Shown piece after piece: positions 43,950 to 52,331 of a stretch of DNA of 64,000 nucleotides. Below the pieces are notes generated by a model, which was not told the origin of the DNA, ran no database searches, and saw only the letters and a list, made by a program, of their open reading frames with translations. The stretch is from Arthrobacter sp. PAMC25564 (lineage in GTDB: Bacteria > Actinomycetota > Actinomycetes > Actinomycetales > Micrococcaceae): positions 1,674,001 to 1,738,000 of the forward strand of contig NZ_CP039290.1 of the NCBI RefSeq assembly GCF_004798705.1, read 5' to 3'. Each line of letters opens with the position of its first letter. Position 1 is the first letter of the stretch. The position numbers and the translations under genes were made by a program.

Positions 43950-44253
43950 GGGTTATCGCTTTCTGGGCGGCAGGGGTGTGTTCCCTACAGCGTACTGTGT
44001 CCGGCGGGGGCCGCAGGGGACGCAGCCTCGCCGTGGCCGTGACGGCGCAGCGGCACTGTGCCGCGGCGGAGCTGGGCGGGTCGCCGCGGCCTTTGCGCCG
44101 AGGGCGGAAGAACCGTGTGGATCAGGAATTTCCCAGCTTATTTTGAAATGATGGGAATCCGCTCATCCGCGTGATGATCGGTGTCGAATCACCGGGCAGG
44201 AGCCTGCAAATGCAGGCCCTGTCCAGGCATAAGTACCACGAGGGGAGCGGACG
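43950..44253. other. Divergent regulatory region between O-methyltransferase and sigE
   Basis: This 304-bp stretch has no credible gene. Toward sigE it contains a GGGAAT element (44153-44158) with CGGTGTC 20 nt later, which loosely resembles an ECF-type promoter though the spacing is long. It also has a 16-bp dyad at 44202-44217 and the SD GAGGGGAG before the ATG at 44254. Confidence 0.45.
44202..44217 (+). promoter_or_regulatory. 16-bp dyad GCCTGCA-AA-TGCAGGC upstream of sigE
   Basis: A perfect 7-bp inverted repeat separated by 2 bp lies about 37-52 bp before the sigE start, either an operator or a leader hairpin close to the ribosome-binding site. Confidence 0.45.
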
Positions 44254-44886
44254 ATGTCGTTTCTGGCAGCTGTCCCTGCAACTGAAGAGTCCCAGCCCGC
44301 GCCGGAGGCCGAATGGGTCCGGCCGACGTGGGATGAAGTCGTGACCAACCACTCCGCCAAGGTCTATCGCCTCGCGTACCGGCTCACGGGCAACAAATTC
44401 GACGCCGAAGACCTCACCCAGGAGGTGTTCGTCCGCGTCTTCCGCTCGCTGGAGAACTTCAGGCCCGGGACACTGGACGGCTGGCTGCACCGGATCACCA
44501 CCAACCTGTTCCTGGACCAGGCGCGGCGCAAGAACCGGATCCGCTTCGACGCCCTCGCGGACGATGCCGAGTCGAGGCTTCCGGGCCGCGAGCCGGGGCC
44601 CGAGCAGAGCTTCGAATTCAACAACCTGGACCTTGACGTGCAGGCGGCACTCGAAGAGCTGCCCCCCGACTTCAGGGCCGCCGTCGTCCTCTGCGACCTC
44701 GAAGGGCTCTCCTACGACGAGGTGGCCGTCGCGCTGGACATCAAACTCGGGACGGTGAGGTCCCGTATCCACCGGGGCCGGACGATGCTCCGGGAGAAGC
44801 TCGCACACCGTGACCCCCGTCCGAGGCAGTCCGCCAAGTCCCTCAAGCCGCGGCTCAAGATGCCGCGCATCGCCGGCCTGCTCTGA
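44254..44886 (+). CDS. sigE: ECF RNA polymerase sigma factor SigE
   Basis: The 210-residue ECF sigma factor has region 2 ([23 protein letters not shown]), the linker with [14 protein letters not shown], and region 4 ([25 protein letters not shown]). It redirects RNA polymerase to envelope-stress promoters. The gene order O-MT/sigE/anti-sigma/tatB/mrp matches mycobacterial sigE (Rv1221). The start follows GAGGGGAG. The next gene begins 8 nt after the stop. Confidence 0.93.
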   Translation: MSFLAAVPATEESQPAPEAEWVRPTWDEVVTNHSAKVYRLAYRLTGNKFDAEDLTQEVFVRVFRSLENFRPGTLDGWLHRITTNLFLDQARRKNRIRFDALADDAESRLPGREPGPEQSFEFNNLDLDVQAALEELPPDFRAAVVLCDLEGLSYDEVAVALDIKLGTVRSRIHRGRTMLREKLAHRDPRPRQSAKSLKPRLKMPRIAGLL

Positions 44887-44894
44887 ACCGGGCG

Positions 44895-45986
44895 ATGGGT
44901 CTACTGAAGCGATTGCTGGGGTGCTCAGGGTGCAGCTACTCCAGCCGGGTAGCTGGCCGCAGCCGCAAGCATGTGGAGTCCTGCACCGAGTGCCGGGCCC
45001 GGCTGCAGCGGGAACGCCAGTACCTGGAGCGCCTCCGCGGCGCCCCCATCCCCAAGGCGAGCGATGACCTGACCGCGCGGCTGCTGGCCAGGACCGGGCA
45101 ACTGGCCGCCGAACGGCAGCCCGCTGACCAGCACTCCGCTGACCAGCAAACTACCGACCAGCCAGTGGCGCTGCCGCCGCTGCCGCATCGTGTAAGGCCC
45201 TCACGGGTGCGCATTCCGGCGCTTGTTGCGGGGGGCGCGGCCGCGGCCCTGGCACTGATGGCCGGCACCGCCTACCTGATGGGCGGCGCGGCGGCCCCGC
45301 TGGCGGACGGCGCGGACGCTGCCGCCTTCCTGCGGCACGACGCAACCGGTTCCCCGGTGGCCGGTGACCTGGCCGGGAACGCCGCAACGGGGGCCGGCGC
45401 GGGGTGGACCATGACCGGTGAACCGGACTTCACGCCTGCCGGCGCCCTCACTGCCGGCCAGCTCGCCTCGCTTCGCTCGCAGGGATGGACCTGTCCCGAA
45501 CTGCGCGAGCTGGGCTTCCACATCATCTGGGCCAAGGGCGGGGTGGTGTCCGGGGAGAACGTCCTGGAGTTGCGGCTCACCGACGGCCGGCACTTTGTTA
45601 CGGTCCTCGAACAGCACGGAACGCCGGTTCCCCGGCACGGCGCGTCCGGGGAGCAGCAGCCGTCCGCTCCGGTCAACGTGCTGACCGGACATCCTGCCAC
45701 GGCGGACGGCTTCACCGCCGCCGGGCTCAGCGGAATGACCCGCGGCCCGGGACCCGGCAGCGGCGCGCTCTGGGTCAATGCGGCGGCCCCGTTCCGGGCC
45801 ATCTACCAGACCTCCGGTGCCACCTTCACCTACGTTGCGGACCTTCCCGCGGAGCAGGCAGACGACGGCGTGGCCGCCCTCGTGCAGTCCCGCGGCGGCG
45901 GCACGGCCGCGCCGCCGGCTGCGGACGGAGTCCCCGAGCAGATGGAGCGGGGCCTGGGCAGGATCCTGGAGCTCCTGGCACTGTGA
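44895..45986 (+). CDS. Zinc-finger anti-sigma factor with large extracytoplasmic domain
   Basis: The 363-residue protein has a cytoplasmic N-terminus with H26-x3-C30-x2-C33, the zinc-binding anti-sigma (ZAS) pattern. A charged linker with Q-P-A-D-Q-H-S-A-D-Q-Q-T-T-D-Q repeats follows, then one membrane helix (about 106-129) and roughly 230 extracytoplasmic residues. The external part includes G-W-T-C-P-E-L-R-E-L-G-F and is unlike the short mycobacterial RseA. It resembles a sensor domain of the MucB/RseB kind only in position. It should bind SigE and release it upon envelope damage. It is co-transcribed with sigE (8-nt gap). Confidence 0.8.
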   Translation: MGLLKRLLGCSGCSYSSRVAGRSRKHVESCTECRARLQRERQYLERLRGAPIPKASDDLTARLLARTGQLAAERQPADQHSADQQTTDQPVALPPLPHRVRPSRVRIPALVAGGAAAALALMAGTAYLMGGAAAPLADGADAAAFLRHDATGSPVAGDLAGNAATGAGAGWTMTGEPDFTPAGALTAGQLASLRSQGWTCPELRELGFHIIWAKGGVVSGENVLELRLTDGRHFVTVLEQHGTPVPRHGASGEQQPSAPVNVLTGHPATADGFTAAGLSGMTRGPGPGSGALWVNAAAPFRAIYQTSGATFTYVADLPAEQADDGVAALVQSRGGGTAAPPAADGVPEQMERGLGRILELLAL

Positions 45987-46054
45987 TGGGCAGCCCGGGC
46001 GGGGGCAGCCGTCGTCCGGGGCGCCCCGAGTCGTCGCCGACCCGATCGAGAGGG

Positions 46055-46060
46055 TAATCT
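46055..46060 (+). promoter_or_regulatory. Leaderless -10 box of tatB
   Basis: TAATCT lies 7 nt before the GTG at 46068, without an SD. Confidence 0.6.
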
Positions 46061-46067
46061 TCCTAAA

Positions 46068-46463
46068 GTGTTTGGAATCAACGGACCGGAGTTCCTCCTT
46101 CTGCTGATCATCGGTCTTCTGGTGATCGGTCCCAGCAGGTTGCCCGAATACACCCAGAAACTTGCCAACATCGTCAAGGAAGTCCGCCGGATGGCGGCCG
46201 GCGCGCGGGAACAGATCAAGGAAGAAGTCGGCATCGATATCGATGACGTCGACTGGAAGAAGTACGATCCCCGGCAGTACGATCCCCGCAGGATCATCAA
46301 GGAAGCGCTGCTGGATGATGACACCAAGCCGGTAAGTGCGGGCGCACCCGCCGCGGTTGCCACCGTCGCCGCCGCCGCGGCCGCCGCGGATCACCGCCCG
46401 GCCCGCGTCGTCGTCCGCCTTCCCGAAGGCGAGCCCGCACCCTTCGATTCAGAAGCTACCTAG
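46068..46463 (+). CDS. tatB: Sec-independent protein translocase subunit TatB
   Basis: The 131-residue protein has the TatA/B N-terminus (V-F-G-I-N-G-P-E-F-L-L-L-L-I-I-G-L-L-V-I-G-P), followed by the hinge R-L-P-E-Y, an amphipathic helix and a charged tail ending in low complexity. The F-G-I-N-G-P-E start with Glu at about residue 8 distinguishes TatB from TatA. It recruits twin-arginine substrates with TatC. GTG start and a leaderless -10 box at 46055-46060. It shares a CTAG double stop with the convergent mrp gene. Confidence 0.92.
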   Translation: MFGINGPEFLLLLIIGLLVIGPSRLPEYTQKLANIVKEVRRMAAGAREQIKEEVGIDIDDVDWKKYDPRQYDPRRIIKEALLDDDTKPVSAGAPAAVATVAAAAAAADHRPARVVVRLPEGEPAPFDSEAT

Positions 46464-47614
46464 CGGGGCTGCAGGCCCAGGGGCTTTCCCCCCAGCCCGC
46501 GCGGGACCGAGGCGAGCTTCCCGGCGATCTCCAGCAGGGCTACGGCCGCCGGGGTTTCGGGACGGCCCAGCACCAGCGGGACCCCGGCGTCGCCGCCTTC
46601 CCGCAGCAGGATGTCCAGCGGGATCTGCCCGAGCAGCGGAACGTCGGTGCCCACCGTGGCGGACAGCCGCCCGGCGAGCACGGTACCCCCGCCGCTGCCG
46701 AACAGTTCCATCCGGCTGCCGTCGGGCAGTTCCAGATAGGACATGTTTTCCACCACGCCGGCCACGGCCTGGCCGGTCTGGGTGGCGATCGCCCCGGCGC
46801 GCTCGGCCACATCGGCTGCGGCGGCTTGCGGGGTCGTCACGACGAGGATCTGCGCCTGCGGGAGCAGTTGGGCCACCGAGATCGCGATGTCGCCGGTGCC
46901 GGGCGGAAGGTCCAGGAAGAGGGCATCGAGGTCGCCGAAGTAGACGTCGGTGAGGAACTGTTCGAGGGCCCGGTGCAGCATGGGCCCCCGCCAGGCCACC
47001 GGCTGGTTCCCGGTGACGAACATGCCGATGGAGATGACCTTGACACCATAGGCCACCGGCGGCAGGATCATGTCGTCCACCCGGGTGGGGGACTGGGTGA
47101 TCCCCATCAGCGCCGGGACGGAGAAGCCGTACACGTCCGCGTCCACAATCCCCACGCGGAGGCCCTGGGCGGCCAGGGCGCAGGCCAGGTTCACGGTCAC
47201 CGACGATTTGCCGACGCCGCCCTTTCCGCTCGCGACGGCATACACCCTGGTCAGCGATCCGGGCTGGTTGAACGGGATACCGCGCTGCCCGCCGGCGCCA
47301 CGCAGCTGTTCCTTGAGCGCATCGCGCTGGTCCTGGGTCATGACCTTCAGCTCAACCTCGACGCCGGTCACCCCCGGCAGCGCGGACAGCGCCGCTTCGC
47401 AGTCGGCGGTGATGGTGCCGCGCAAGGGACAGCCCGCAATGGTCAGGAGCACGCCGATCCGCACCCGGCCGCCGTCGGACACCTCCACCGTGTCCACCAT
47501 GCCCAGCTCGGTGATGGGGCGGCGCAGCTCGGGATCGATCACCGTGGCGAGTGCTGCGTGCACGGCCTGGTCCGAGGGGAAATCCAGGGGGGTGCCGTCC
47601 AGCGGGGTGTTCAT
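46460..47614 (-). CDS. mrp: Mrp/ApbC (NBP35-type) iron-sulfur cluster carrier ATPase
   Basis: The 384-residue protein has an N-terminal MIP18/DUF59 domain (about 14-100, with T-I-A-G-C-P-L-R). A deviant Walker A G-K-G-G-V-G-K-S-S follows at about 130-138, and then D-A-D-V-Y-G-F-S-V-P and L-P-P-G-T-G-D-I. The C-terminal CxxC of classical ApbC is not obvious, as in many actinobacterial Mrp proteins. It probably transfers Fe-S clusters. It is 11 nt downstream of the DUF1003 gene on the same strand. Confidence 0.9.
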   Translation of the reverse strand: MNTPLDGTPLDFPSDQAVHAALATVIDPELRRPITELGMVDTVEVSDGGRVRIGVLLTIAGCPLRGTITADCEAALSALPGVTGVEVELKVMTQDQRDALKEQLRGAGGQRGIPFNQPGSLTRVYAVASGKGGVGKSSVTVNLACALAAQGLRVGIVDADVYGFSVPALMGITQSPTRVDDMILPPVAYGVKVISIGMFVTGNQPVAWRGPMLHRALEQFLTDVYFGDLDALFLDLPPGTGDIAISVAQLLPQAQILVVTTPQAAAADVAERAGAIATQTGQAVAGVVENMSYLELPDGSRMELFGSGGGTVLAGRLSATVGTDVPLLGQIPLDILLREGGDAGVPLVLGRPETPAAVALLEIAGKLASVPRGLGGKPLGLQPR

Positions 47615-47625
47615 GCGGGGGATGC

Positions 47626-48426
47626 TCAGCTTTCGGGGAAGGTGTGGTGTGCGGGCAGGCCCTGGGTGTCCGGCTCGGCGGCAGGAGTGGCGGGGGTGCC
47701 GGGCACGGTGGCCGGGGCGTCCGGCGTGGCCGGCAGGGCGGCAGGCTTGTCCGGTTTCTTCTCCGGCCTGACTTTGGGGATCTGTTGGGTCCGGGGACCG
47801 CGTTGCTTGTCGCGCTTCTCCTTCAGCTTCTCCTTGACCTTGTCCCGCGGGCTCTCGTGGATCCCGGCTGACGGGTCATGGGTGCGCAGTTCTTCCTGCG
47901 CCTCCAGCATGTCCTCGAGCATGCTCCGCAGCTCGGCCCGCACGTAGTCGCGGGTGGCGACTTCACGCAGGGCGATGCGCAGGGAGGCCAGTTCGCGGGT
48001 CAGGTATTCGGTGTCGGAGAGGTTGCGCTCGGCGCGCTGCCGGTCCTGCTGGAGCGAGACGCGGTCCCGGTCATCCTGGCGGTTCTGGGCCAGGAGCAGC
48101 AGCGGGGCGGCATACGAGGCCTGCAGCGATAGCATCAGGGTCAGCAGCGTATAGCCGAGGTCCCGGGAGTCGAACTGCCACTCTTTCGGAGCGAAGGTGT
48201 TCCAGACCAGCCAAAAGACGCAGAACACGGTCATATAGACCAGGAACGTCGGGGTGCCCATGAAGCGGGCGAAGCCCTCCGTGGCATGACCGAAGGCGTC
48301 CGGGTTGGGAGAGAACTTGGGCAGGATCCGCGCGCGGCCGCTCAACGGGGTATCGAGGCTGCCCTTAGCTGTGGGTTTGCTGCCCGGCCGGACGGTGGAG
48401 GTTCTTGGGGTGGTGTTATCAGCCAA
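47626..48426 (-). CDS. DUF1003 membrane protein
   Basis: From a TTG at 48426 the product is 266 residues. An N-terminal soluble part is followed by two membrane helices (about 70-90 and 105-125), V-Y-M-T-V-F-C-V-F-W-L-V-W-N and L-T-L-M-L-S-L-Q-A-S-Y-A-A-P-L-L-L-L-A-Q-N-R-Q-D-D-R-D-R, the DUF1003 signature. A coiled coil and a long Pro/Ala/Lys-rich tail complete it. This TTG is preceded by GGAGG at 5-nt spacing and overlaps the upstream stop; a TTG at 48438 would add four residues. Function unknown; coupled to the MgtE-N/CBS gene. Confidence 0.82.
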   Translation of the reverse strand: MADNTTPRTSTVRPGSKPTAKGSLDTPLSGRARILPKFSPNPDAFGHATEGFARFMGTPTFLVYMTVFCVFWLVWNTFAPKEWQFDSRDLGYTLLTLMLSLQASYAAPLLLLAQNRQDDRDRVSLQQDRQRAERNLSDTEYLTRELASLRIALREVATRDYVRAELRSMLEDMLEAQEELRTHDPSAGIHESPRDKVKEKLKEKRDKQRGPRTQQIPKVRPEKKPDKPAALPATPDAPATVPGTPATPAAEPDTQGLPAHHTFPES

Positions 48427-49702
48427 TGCGGCCTCCAAGCTTCCTTATCGGGACATCGTCCTCGTGGGTGCGCCAGTCATCGGGCAACAGGTGATCAAGC
48501 ACGTCATCAACAGTCACCGCCCCCACAAGCCGTCCATCGCTGTTGACGACGGGGAGCGAGTTGAGGTTGTAGGTCGCCAGCGTGCGGGCCACCTCGCTGA
48601 TGTGGGCGTGGTCCGAGACCGGTTCCAGGGTCTTGTCAACAAGGTTGCCCAGCGGTTCGGGCGGGGGATAGCGCAGCAGTTGCTGGATATGCACGACGCC
48701 GAGGAACCGGCCCGTGGGCGTCTCCAGCGGGGGCCGCGCGATGAAGATCGATGACGCCAGCGCGGGTGAGAGCTCCTCACGGCGGACGTGCGCGAGCGCC
48801 TCGGCGACGGTTGCTTCGGGCGGCAGGATCACCGGGACCGGGGTCATCAGGCCGCCGGCGGTGTCCTCGTCGTATTCGAGCAGGCGGCGGACGTCTTCGG
48901 CGCCTTCGGGCTCCATCAGCTGGAGCAGTTCTTCGGCCTGGGCGCTGGGGAGTTCGGCGAGGAGGTCTGCGGCGTCGTCGGGGTCCATTTCCTCCAGCAC
49001 GTCCGCGGCGCGGTTGACGTCCAGCGCGGAGAGGATCTCCACCTGGTCGCCTTCCCGCATTTCCTGCAGGACGTCGGCCAGCCGTTCATCCTGCAACTCG
49101 CTGGCGACTTCGAAGCGGCGCTTGTCGCTCATCTCCTGGAGTGCCTCGGCAAAGTCGGCCGGCTTCAGGTCCTCATGGGTCGCGACGAACTGGGTGGCCG
49201 CCTGCGGCTCGGTCTTGGCACCCTGCAGCGCGTCGGCCCAGTCAATGATCATGGTCTCGTTGCGGCGCAGCCGGCTCAGCGGCGACAGGGAATGGCCGCG
49301 GCGGACAAAGAGCTTGCTGACGAACCAGTCGCCGGAGCGGTGCCTGTCCATCGCGATGTCCTCGATGGTCGCGTCGCCGCTGCCGTCCGCGAGGGTGACC
49401 CGGCGGTCGAACATTTCGGCCACCACCAGGGTCTCCGCGCCGCGTTGTTCGAAGCGGCGCAGGTTCACCAGCCCGGTGCAGATGACCTGGGTCTGATCAA
49501 TCGAGGTAATCCGGGTCATCGGGACAAAGACGCGTTTCTTGCCCGGGACCTCGACGACGATGCCGACCACGTGCGGGGCGCTCCGGGTGCCGCGTGAGAG
49601 CACGACGACATCGCGCAGCCGGCCCAGACGGTCGCCCAGGGGGTCGAAGACATCCAGTCCGAGAAGGCGCGCAACAAATACCCGCGCAAGATTTGTGCTC
49701 AC
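48419..49702 (-). CDS. PRC-barrel/MgtE-N/CBS domain protein lacking the Mg channel
   Basis: The 427-residue protein starts with a PRC-barrel-like part (L-L-G-L-D-V-F-D-P-L-G-D-R-L-G-R-L-R-D-V). It then has the MgtE intracellular N domain, a superhelix of repeats (L-A-D-V-L-Q-E-M, A-A-D-V-L-E-E-M-D-P-D-D-A-A-D-L-L-A-E-L), and a CBS pair ending G-A-V-T-V-D-D-V-L-D-H-L-L-P. No membrane helices follow, so it is a regulator-like protein and not a transporter. Mycobacterial Rv1232c has the same design. The -10 box TAGCCT lies 6 nt before its GTG. Confidence 0.85.
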   Translation of the reverse strand: MSTNLARVFVARLLGLDVFDPLGDRLGRLRDVVVLSRGTRSAPHVVGIVVEVPGKKRVFVPMTRITSIDQTQVICTGLVNLRRFEQRGAETLVVAEMFDRRVTLADGSGDATIEDIAMDRHRSGDWFVSKLFVRRGHSLSPLSRLRRNETMIIDWADALQGAKTEPQAATQFVATHEDLKPADFAEALQEMSDKRRFEVASELQDERLADVLQEMREGDQVEILSALDVNRAADVLEEMDPDDAADLLAELPSAQAEELLQLMEPEGAEDVRRLLEYDEDTAGGLMTPVPVILPPEATVAEALAHVRREELSPALASSIFIARPPLETPTGRFLGVVHIQQLLRYPPPEPLGNLVDKTLEPVSDHAHISEVARTLATYNLNSLPVVNSDGRLVGAVTVDDVLDHLLPDDWRTHEDDVPIRKLGGRIG

Positions 49703-49708
49703 TTGTAC

Positions 49709-49714
49709 AGGCTA
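49709..49714 (-). promoter_or_regulatory. Leaderless -10 box of the MgtE-N/CBS gene
   Basis: On the minus strand TAGCCT is followed by 6 nt and the GTG at 49702. Confidence 0.55.
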
Positions 49715-49779
49715 CCGAGTCTGCTCTCTTTTAGCTGAATTTGCAGGCTATCACCAGCCGGATAGGCGAGAATGGGCCT

Positions 49780-50640
49780 ATGTCAAACATTTTTGGTGCT
49801 CCCAGGGCCGGCGCCCCCAATGGCCCGGACGATGCCCGCAGTGTTCCCAAGGGGGACACCGTCGGTTCATACAACTCCTATCTGGATGCCCAGAAGGCGG
49901 TGGACTATCTGGCGGACCAGCAGTTTCCGGTGCAGATGGTCTCGATCGTGGGCAATGACCTGAAGATGGTGGAGCGGGTGACCGGCAGGCTCACGTATCC
50001 GCGTGTGGCCCTCTCGGGTGCGCTCAGCGGCATGTGGTTCGGCCTCTTCGTCGGAGTCCTGCTGTCCTTCTTCTCGACGACGCCGGGGTACTTTTCGATC
50101 GTGACGTCCGTACTGATGGGGGCCGCGTTCTTTATGCTTTTTGGCATCGTCACCTACGCCATGCAGCGCGGCAAGCGCGACTTCACCTCGACGAGCCAGG
50201 TCGTGGCGACCAGCTACGACGTCGTGGTGTCCTTCGAGGCCGCGAACGAGGCCCGCCGCCTGCTGCACCAGCTGCCCATGACCCAGCATGACGCCTCGGG
50301 GGCACCCGTGGGCGGCTACACCCAGCACGACTACCAGAACCAGCAGCCCGGGCAGGGTCCGCAACGACCCGCGGGCTGGAATGACCCGTACGGCCAGCGG
50401 ATGCCGGAGGCGGGCGGCCAGCCGGCCGGACAGCATGCTCCGGAAGCCCCGGCACAGCCGGGCCAGTCCACCCAGCCTGCGGGCCCGGACGAGTCGGGCC
50501 AGCCTGCCCCGCGGGTCTCCGGCGTCACCTACCCGGACCTGCCGGACGGCAGGCCCCAGTACGGTCTCCGGGCAGCTGATGTGCAGAAGGCGCAACAGGC
50601 CCAGGAGGAGCGCCAGCACCAGGACGGCACCCAGCAATAG
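49780..50640 (+). CDS. General stress protein 17M-like domain membrane protein
   Basis: The 286-residue protein contains the GSP17M domain (V-G-S-Y-N-S-Y-L-D-A-Q-K-A-V-D-Y-L-A, V-S-I-V-G-N-D-L-K-M-V-E-R-V-T-G-R-L). Two close membrane segments follow (about 85-106 and 110-130), and then a long Pro/Gln/Gly-rich tail of low complexity. Mycobacterial neighbours Rv1233c/Rv1234 have comparable features. The ATG at 49780 has GAGAAT 6 nt upstream and no SD, suggesting leaderless expression. Role unknown. Confidence 0.8.
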   Translation: MSNIFGAPRAGAPNGPDDARSVPKGDTVGSYNSYLDAQKAVDYLADQQFPVQMVSIVGNDLKMVERVTGRLTYPRVALSGALSGMWFGLFVGVLLSFFSTTPGYFSIVTSVLMGAAFFMLFGIVTYAMQRGKRDFTSTSQVVATSYDVVVSFEAANEARRLLHQLPMTQHDASGAPVGGYTQHDYQNQQPGQGPQRPAGWNDPYGQRMPEAGGQPAGQHAPEAPAQPGQSTQPAGPDESGQPAPRVSGVTYPDLPDGRPQYGLRAADVQKAQQAQEERQHQDGTQQ

Positions 50641-50685
50641 GTCCACCGGGTCCGGGGTGACGCAGGACCTGCCATGGGCAGGCTC

Positions 50686-51243
50686 CTAAGTAAATCGACG
50701 ATTGTGTTTCGCGGCTGCCCCGGGTGCCTTACGGGGGAGGTCCCTTCCGGGCTGTTGCCGGTGCCTGGAGAAGGACTGGTCGAAGGCCAGGATCGTGATC
50801 CATCCCATGGCTGCCCAGGCAATGAAATTGGGCGCCCACCAGTACGGGGTGTCCCATGCGAGGAACAGCGTCCCGCTGAGCGATGTCACGATGGCGTCCC
50901 GGGCCACCCCGTAGAAGGGAAGCGCGCCAGCCAGGAAGAGTCCGTAGCGCGGGTTCTTTTCCCGCAACCACCAGTAGACCAGCAGCAGGGAAGAACCGTA
51001 GATCAGCGCCACGGCCACATACAGGTCCAATGGCAGCCCAGCGACCAGGCCGGGCATTGTGTAATGCCAGAAGCCCAGGAGCCGTGCCGCAGTATCGGCG
51101 ACGGCAACCACGGCCGCCGCAACCCAGCCAAATTCCAGCGCCCGACGCCAGACCCTTGCCGGCGGCTTCACCCAGATCCGGACCAGCCACAGAACCGCGA
51201 TGCCGATCAACGGCGCAAGCACCCGGATGACGAGCAGACCCAT
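50686..51243 (-). CDS. Uncharacterised integral membrane protein
   Basis: The 185-residue protein has five or six hydrophobic segments and conserved-looking aromatic positions (F-W-H-Y-T-M-P-G-L, Y-W-W-A-P-N-F-I-A-W). The C-terminal tail is basic and probably cytoplasmic. A distant similarity to small carotenoid-cyclase-like membrane proteins is possible but unproven. The end overlaps no neighbour, and codon use is normal. The start ATG follows a short A/T-rich stretch without an obvious SD. Confidence 0.6.
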   Translation of the reverse strand: MGLLVIRVLAPLIGIAVLWLVRIWVKPPARVWRRALEFGWVAAAVVAVADTAARLLGFWHYTMPGLVAGLPLDLYVAVALIYGSSLLLVYWWLREKNPRYGLFLAGALPFYGVARDAIVTSLSGTLFLAWDTPYWWAPNFIAWAAMGWITILAFDQSFSRHRQQPGRDLPRKAPGAAAKHNRRFT

Positions 51244-51301
51244 GGCAATATTTTATGTCCTCCGGGCTTCCCGGCGGATACCCGGTGTTGCCCGAGCCAC
51301 G

Positions 51302-51349
51302 CAAAAAAGTCAGCGGGACGGCTGGAAGATAGTTCCGCCGTCCCGCTGA
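51302..51349 (-). terminator. Intrinsic terminator of the secreted-peptide gene
   Basis: A perfect 13-bp stem (arms 51310-51322 and 51337-51349) has a 14-nt loop. On the minus strand it is followed by CTTTTTTGC. Confidence 0.85.
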
Positions 51350-51393
51350 TCTCCGGTCGGTGCCGATCTCACCCTGCTAGAGGTGTACGACGG

Positions 51394-51645
51394 TCACCAC
51401 CGGTTGCGGTGGTCACGATTGTCGCAGCGGTTCCACCAGTTGTGGTTGTCCCACTTGTGGCCCCACGGGTCGAAGCGGTCACACCTGTTGTGGTCGTTGT
51501 GGCTGTCCCACCAGCTTTGATTGGACATGCTGACCGAGACCGGGGCCGAGGCCGGGGTCGCCGCGCTGGCAGGGAGGGCACTGACGCCCAGGCCCAACGC
51601 AGCTGTCATAGCGGCGGTTCCAATCACGCGGGTAATCGTATGCAT
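51394..51645 (-). CDS. Small secreted W/N/D/H-rich peptide
   Basis: The 83-residue preprotein has a Sec signal peptide (about 1-29, ending P-A-S-A-A). The mature part of about 54 residues is rich in Trp, Asn, Asp, His and Arg and has exactly two cysteines. Two similar blocks, W-W-D-S-H-N-D-H-N-R-C-D and W-D-N-H-N-W-W-N-R-C-D-N, suggest internal duplication. It is monocistronic with its own terminator, and an SD AAAGGATCATTTCC precedes the ATG. Function unknown; metal binding or envelope binding is a guess. Confidence 0.7.
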   Translation of the reverse strand: MHTITRVIGTAAMTAALGLGVSALPASAATPASAPVSVSMSNQSWWDSHNDHNRCDRFDPWGHKWDNHNWWNRCDNRDHRNRW

Positions 51646-51992
51646 GGAAATGATCCTTTACTTGCGGTTTGCGTCCTGGATCGATCCGCAACCACATGAC
51701 CTGCCGGCCCGGTGGGTCTGCGGGGAATTCCGTCTTCTCCATAGGCGGGGAACGCAAACGGGGTGCGATGTGGAGATGTTCCGCCGGAATCAGCCGCCGG
51801 CGGTCATGGAATGCCCTTTCCTCAAGGGCCACTGTCCTGCCGGGGGCATTGGCCCGAACAGGACCATAACCATTAAAGGCCCGCGGCGGGCACTTGGACA
51901 AGGGGACAATCTCCTCCCGTTAATCCGTCTGCACCGGGTCGGGTGACCCCATCCCCGGCCTTTGGGGGATCCCATGAATGTGACGGGCCGGT
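51646..51992. other. Intergenic region with no recognised gene
   Basis: This 347-bp stretch has only short overlapping frames without start signals. Near 51672 is the 10-bp palindrome GGATCGATCC, close to the start of the secreted peptide gene. The part at 51860-51930 is AT-richer and may hold the peptide's promoter. Confidence 0.5.
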
Positions 51993-52331
51993 TCAGCCCG
52001 CGCCGCGGGGTGCGAACATGATGACGGACACCCCGAGCAGGCAGATCACCGTGCCGGCGGTGTCCCACCGGTCGGGCCGGAATCCGTCGAAGATCATGCC
52101 CCAGGCCAGGGAACCGGCGACGAACACGCCTCCGTACGCGGCGAGGATCCGGCCGAAGTGCGCGTCCGGCTGCAGGGTCGCCGCGAACCCGTAGAGGCCC
52201 AAAGCGACTACTCCCAGCCCGGCCCACCACCACTCCTTGCCTTCGCGGACCGACTGCCAGACGAGCCAGGCACCGCCGATTTCAGCTGCTGCTGCCAGGA
52301 CGAAGAGCGCGATGGACTTGGCGATGGTCAT
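51993..52331 (-). CDS. YnfA family small membrane protein
   Basis: The 112-residue protein has four membrane helices and the family pattern [10 protein letters not shown] near residue 16, then A-A-Y-G-G-V-F-V and F-R-P-D-R-W-D. This matches the UPF0060/YnfA family of the drug/metabolite transporter type. Function is not settled. Its start overlaps the stop of the APC permease gene by 4 nt, so it is last in a pepP-APC-ynfA cluster. Confidence 0.88.
   Translation of the reverse strand: MTIAKSIALFVLAAAAEIGGAWLVWQSVREGKEWWWAGLGVVALGLYGFAATLQPDAHFGRILAAYGGVFVAGSLAWGMIFDGFRPDRWDTAGTVICLLGVSVIMFAPRGAG

Noticed and set aside
44153..44185. Definite SigE-dependent autoregulatory promoter
   Set aside because: GGGAAT is present, but the spacing to CGGTGTC is 20 nt and the -10 does not match CGTT well, so only a weak resemblance is noted.
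51790..52233. 147-residue minus-strand frame overlapping the YnfA gene
   Set aside because: It is out of frame with the recognised YnfA protein and very rich in Arg/Gly/Pro.
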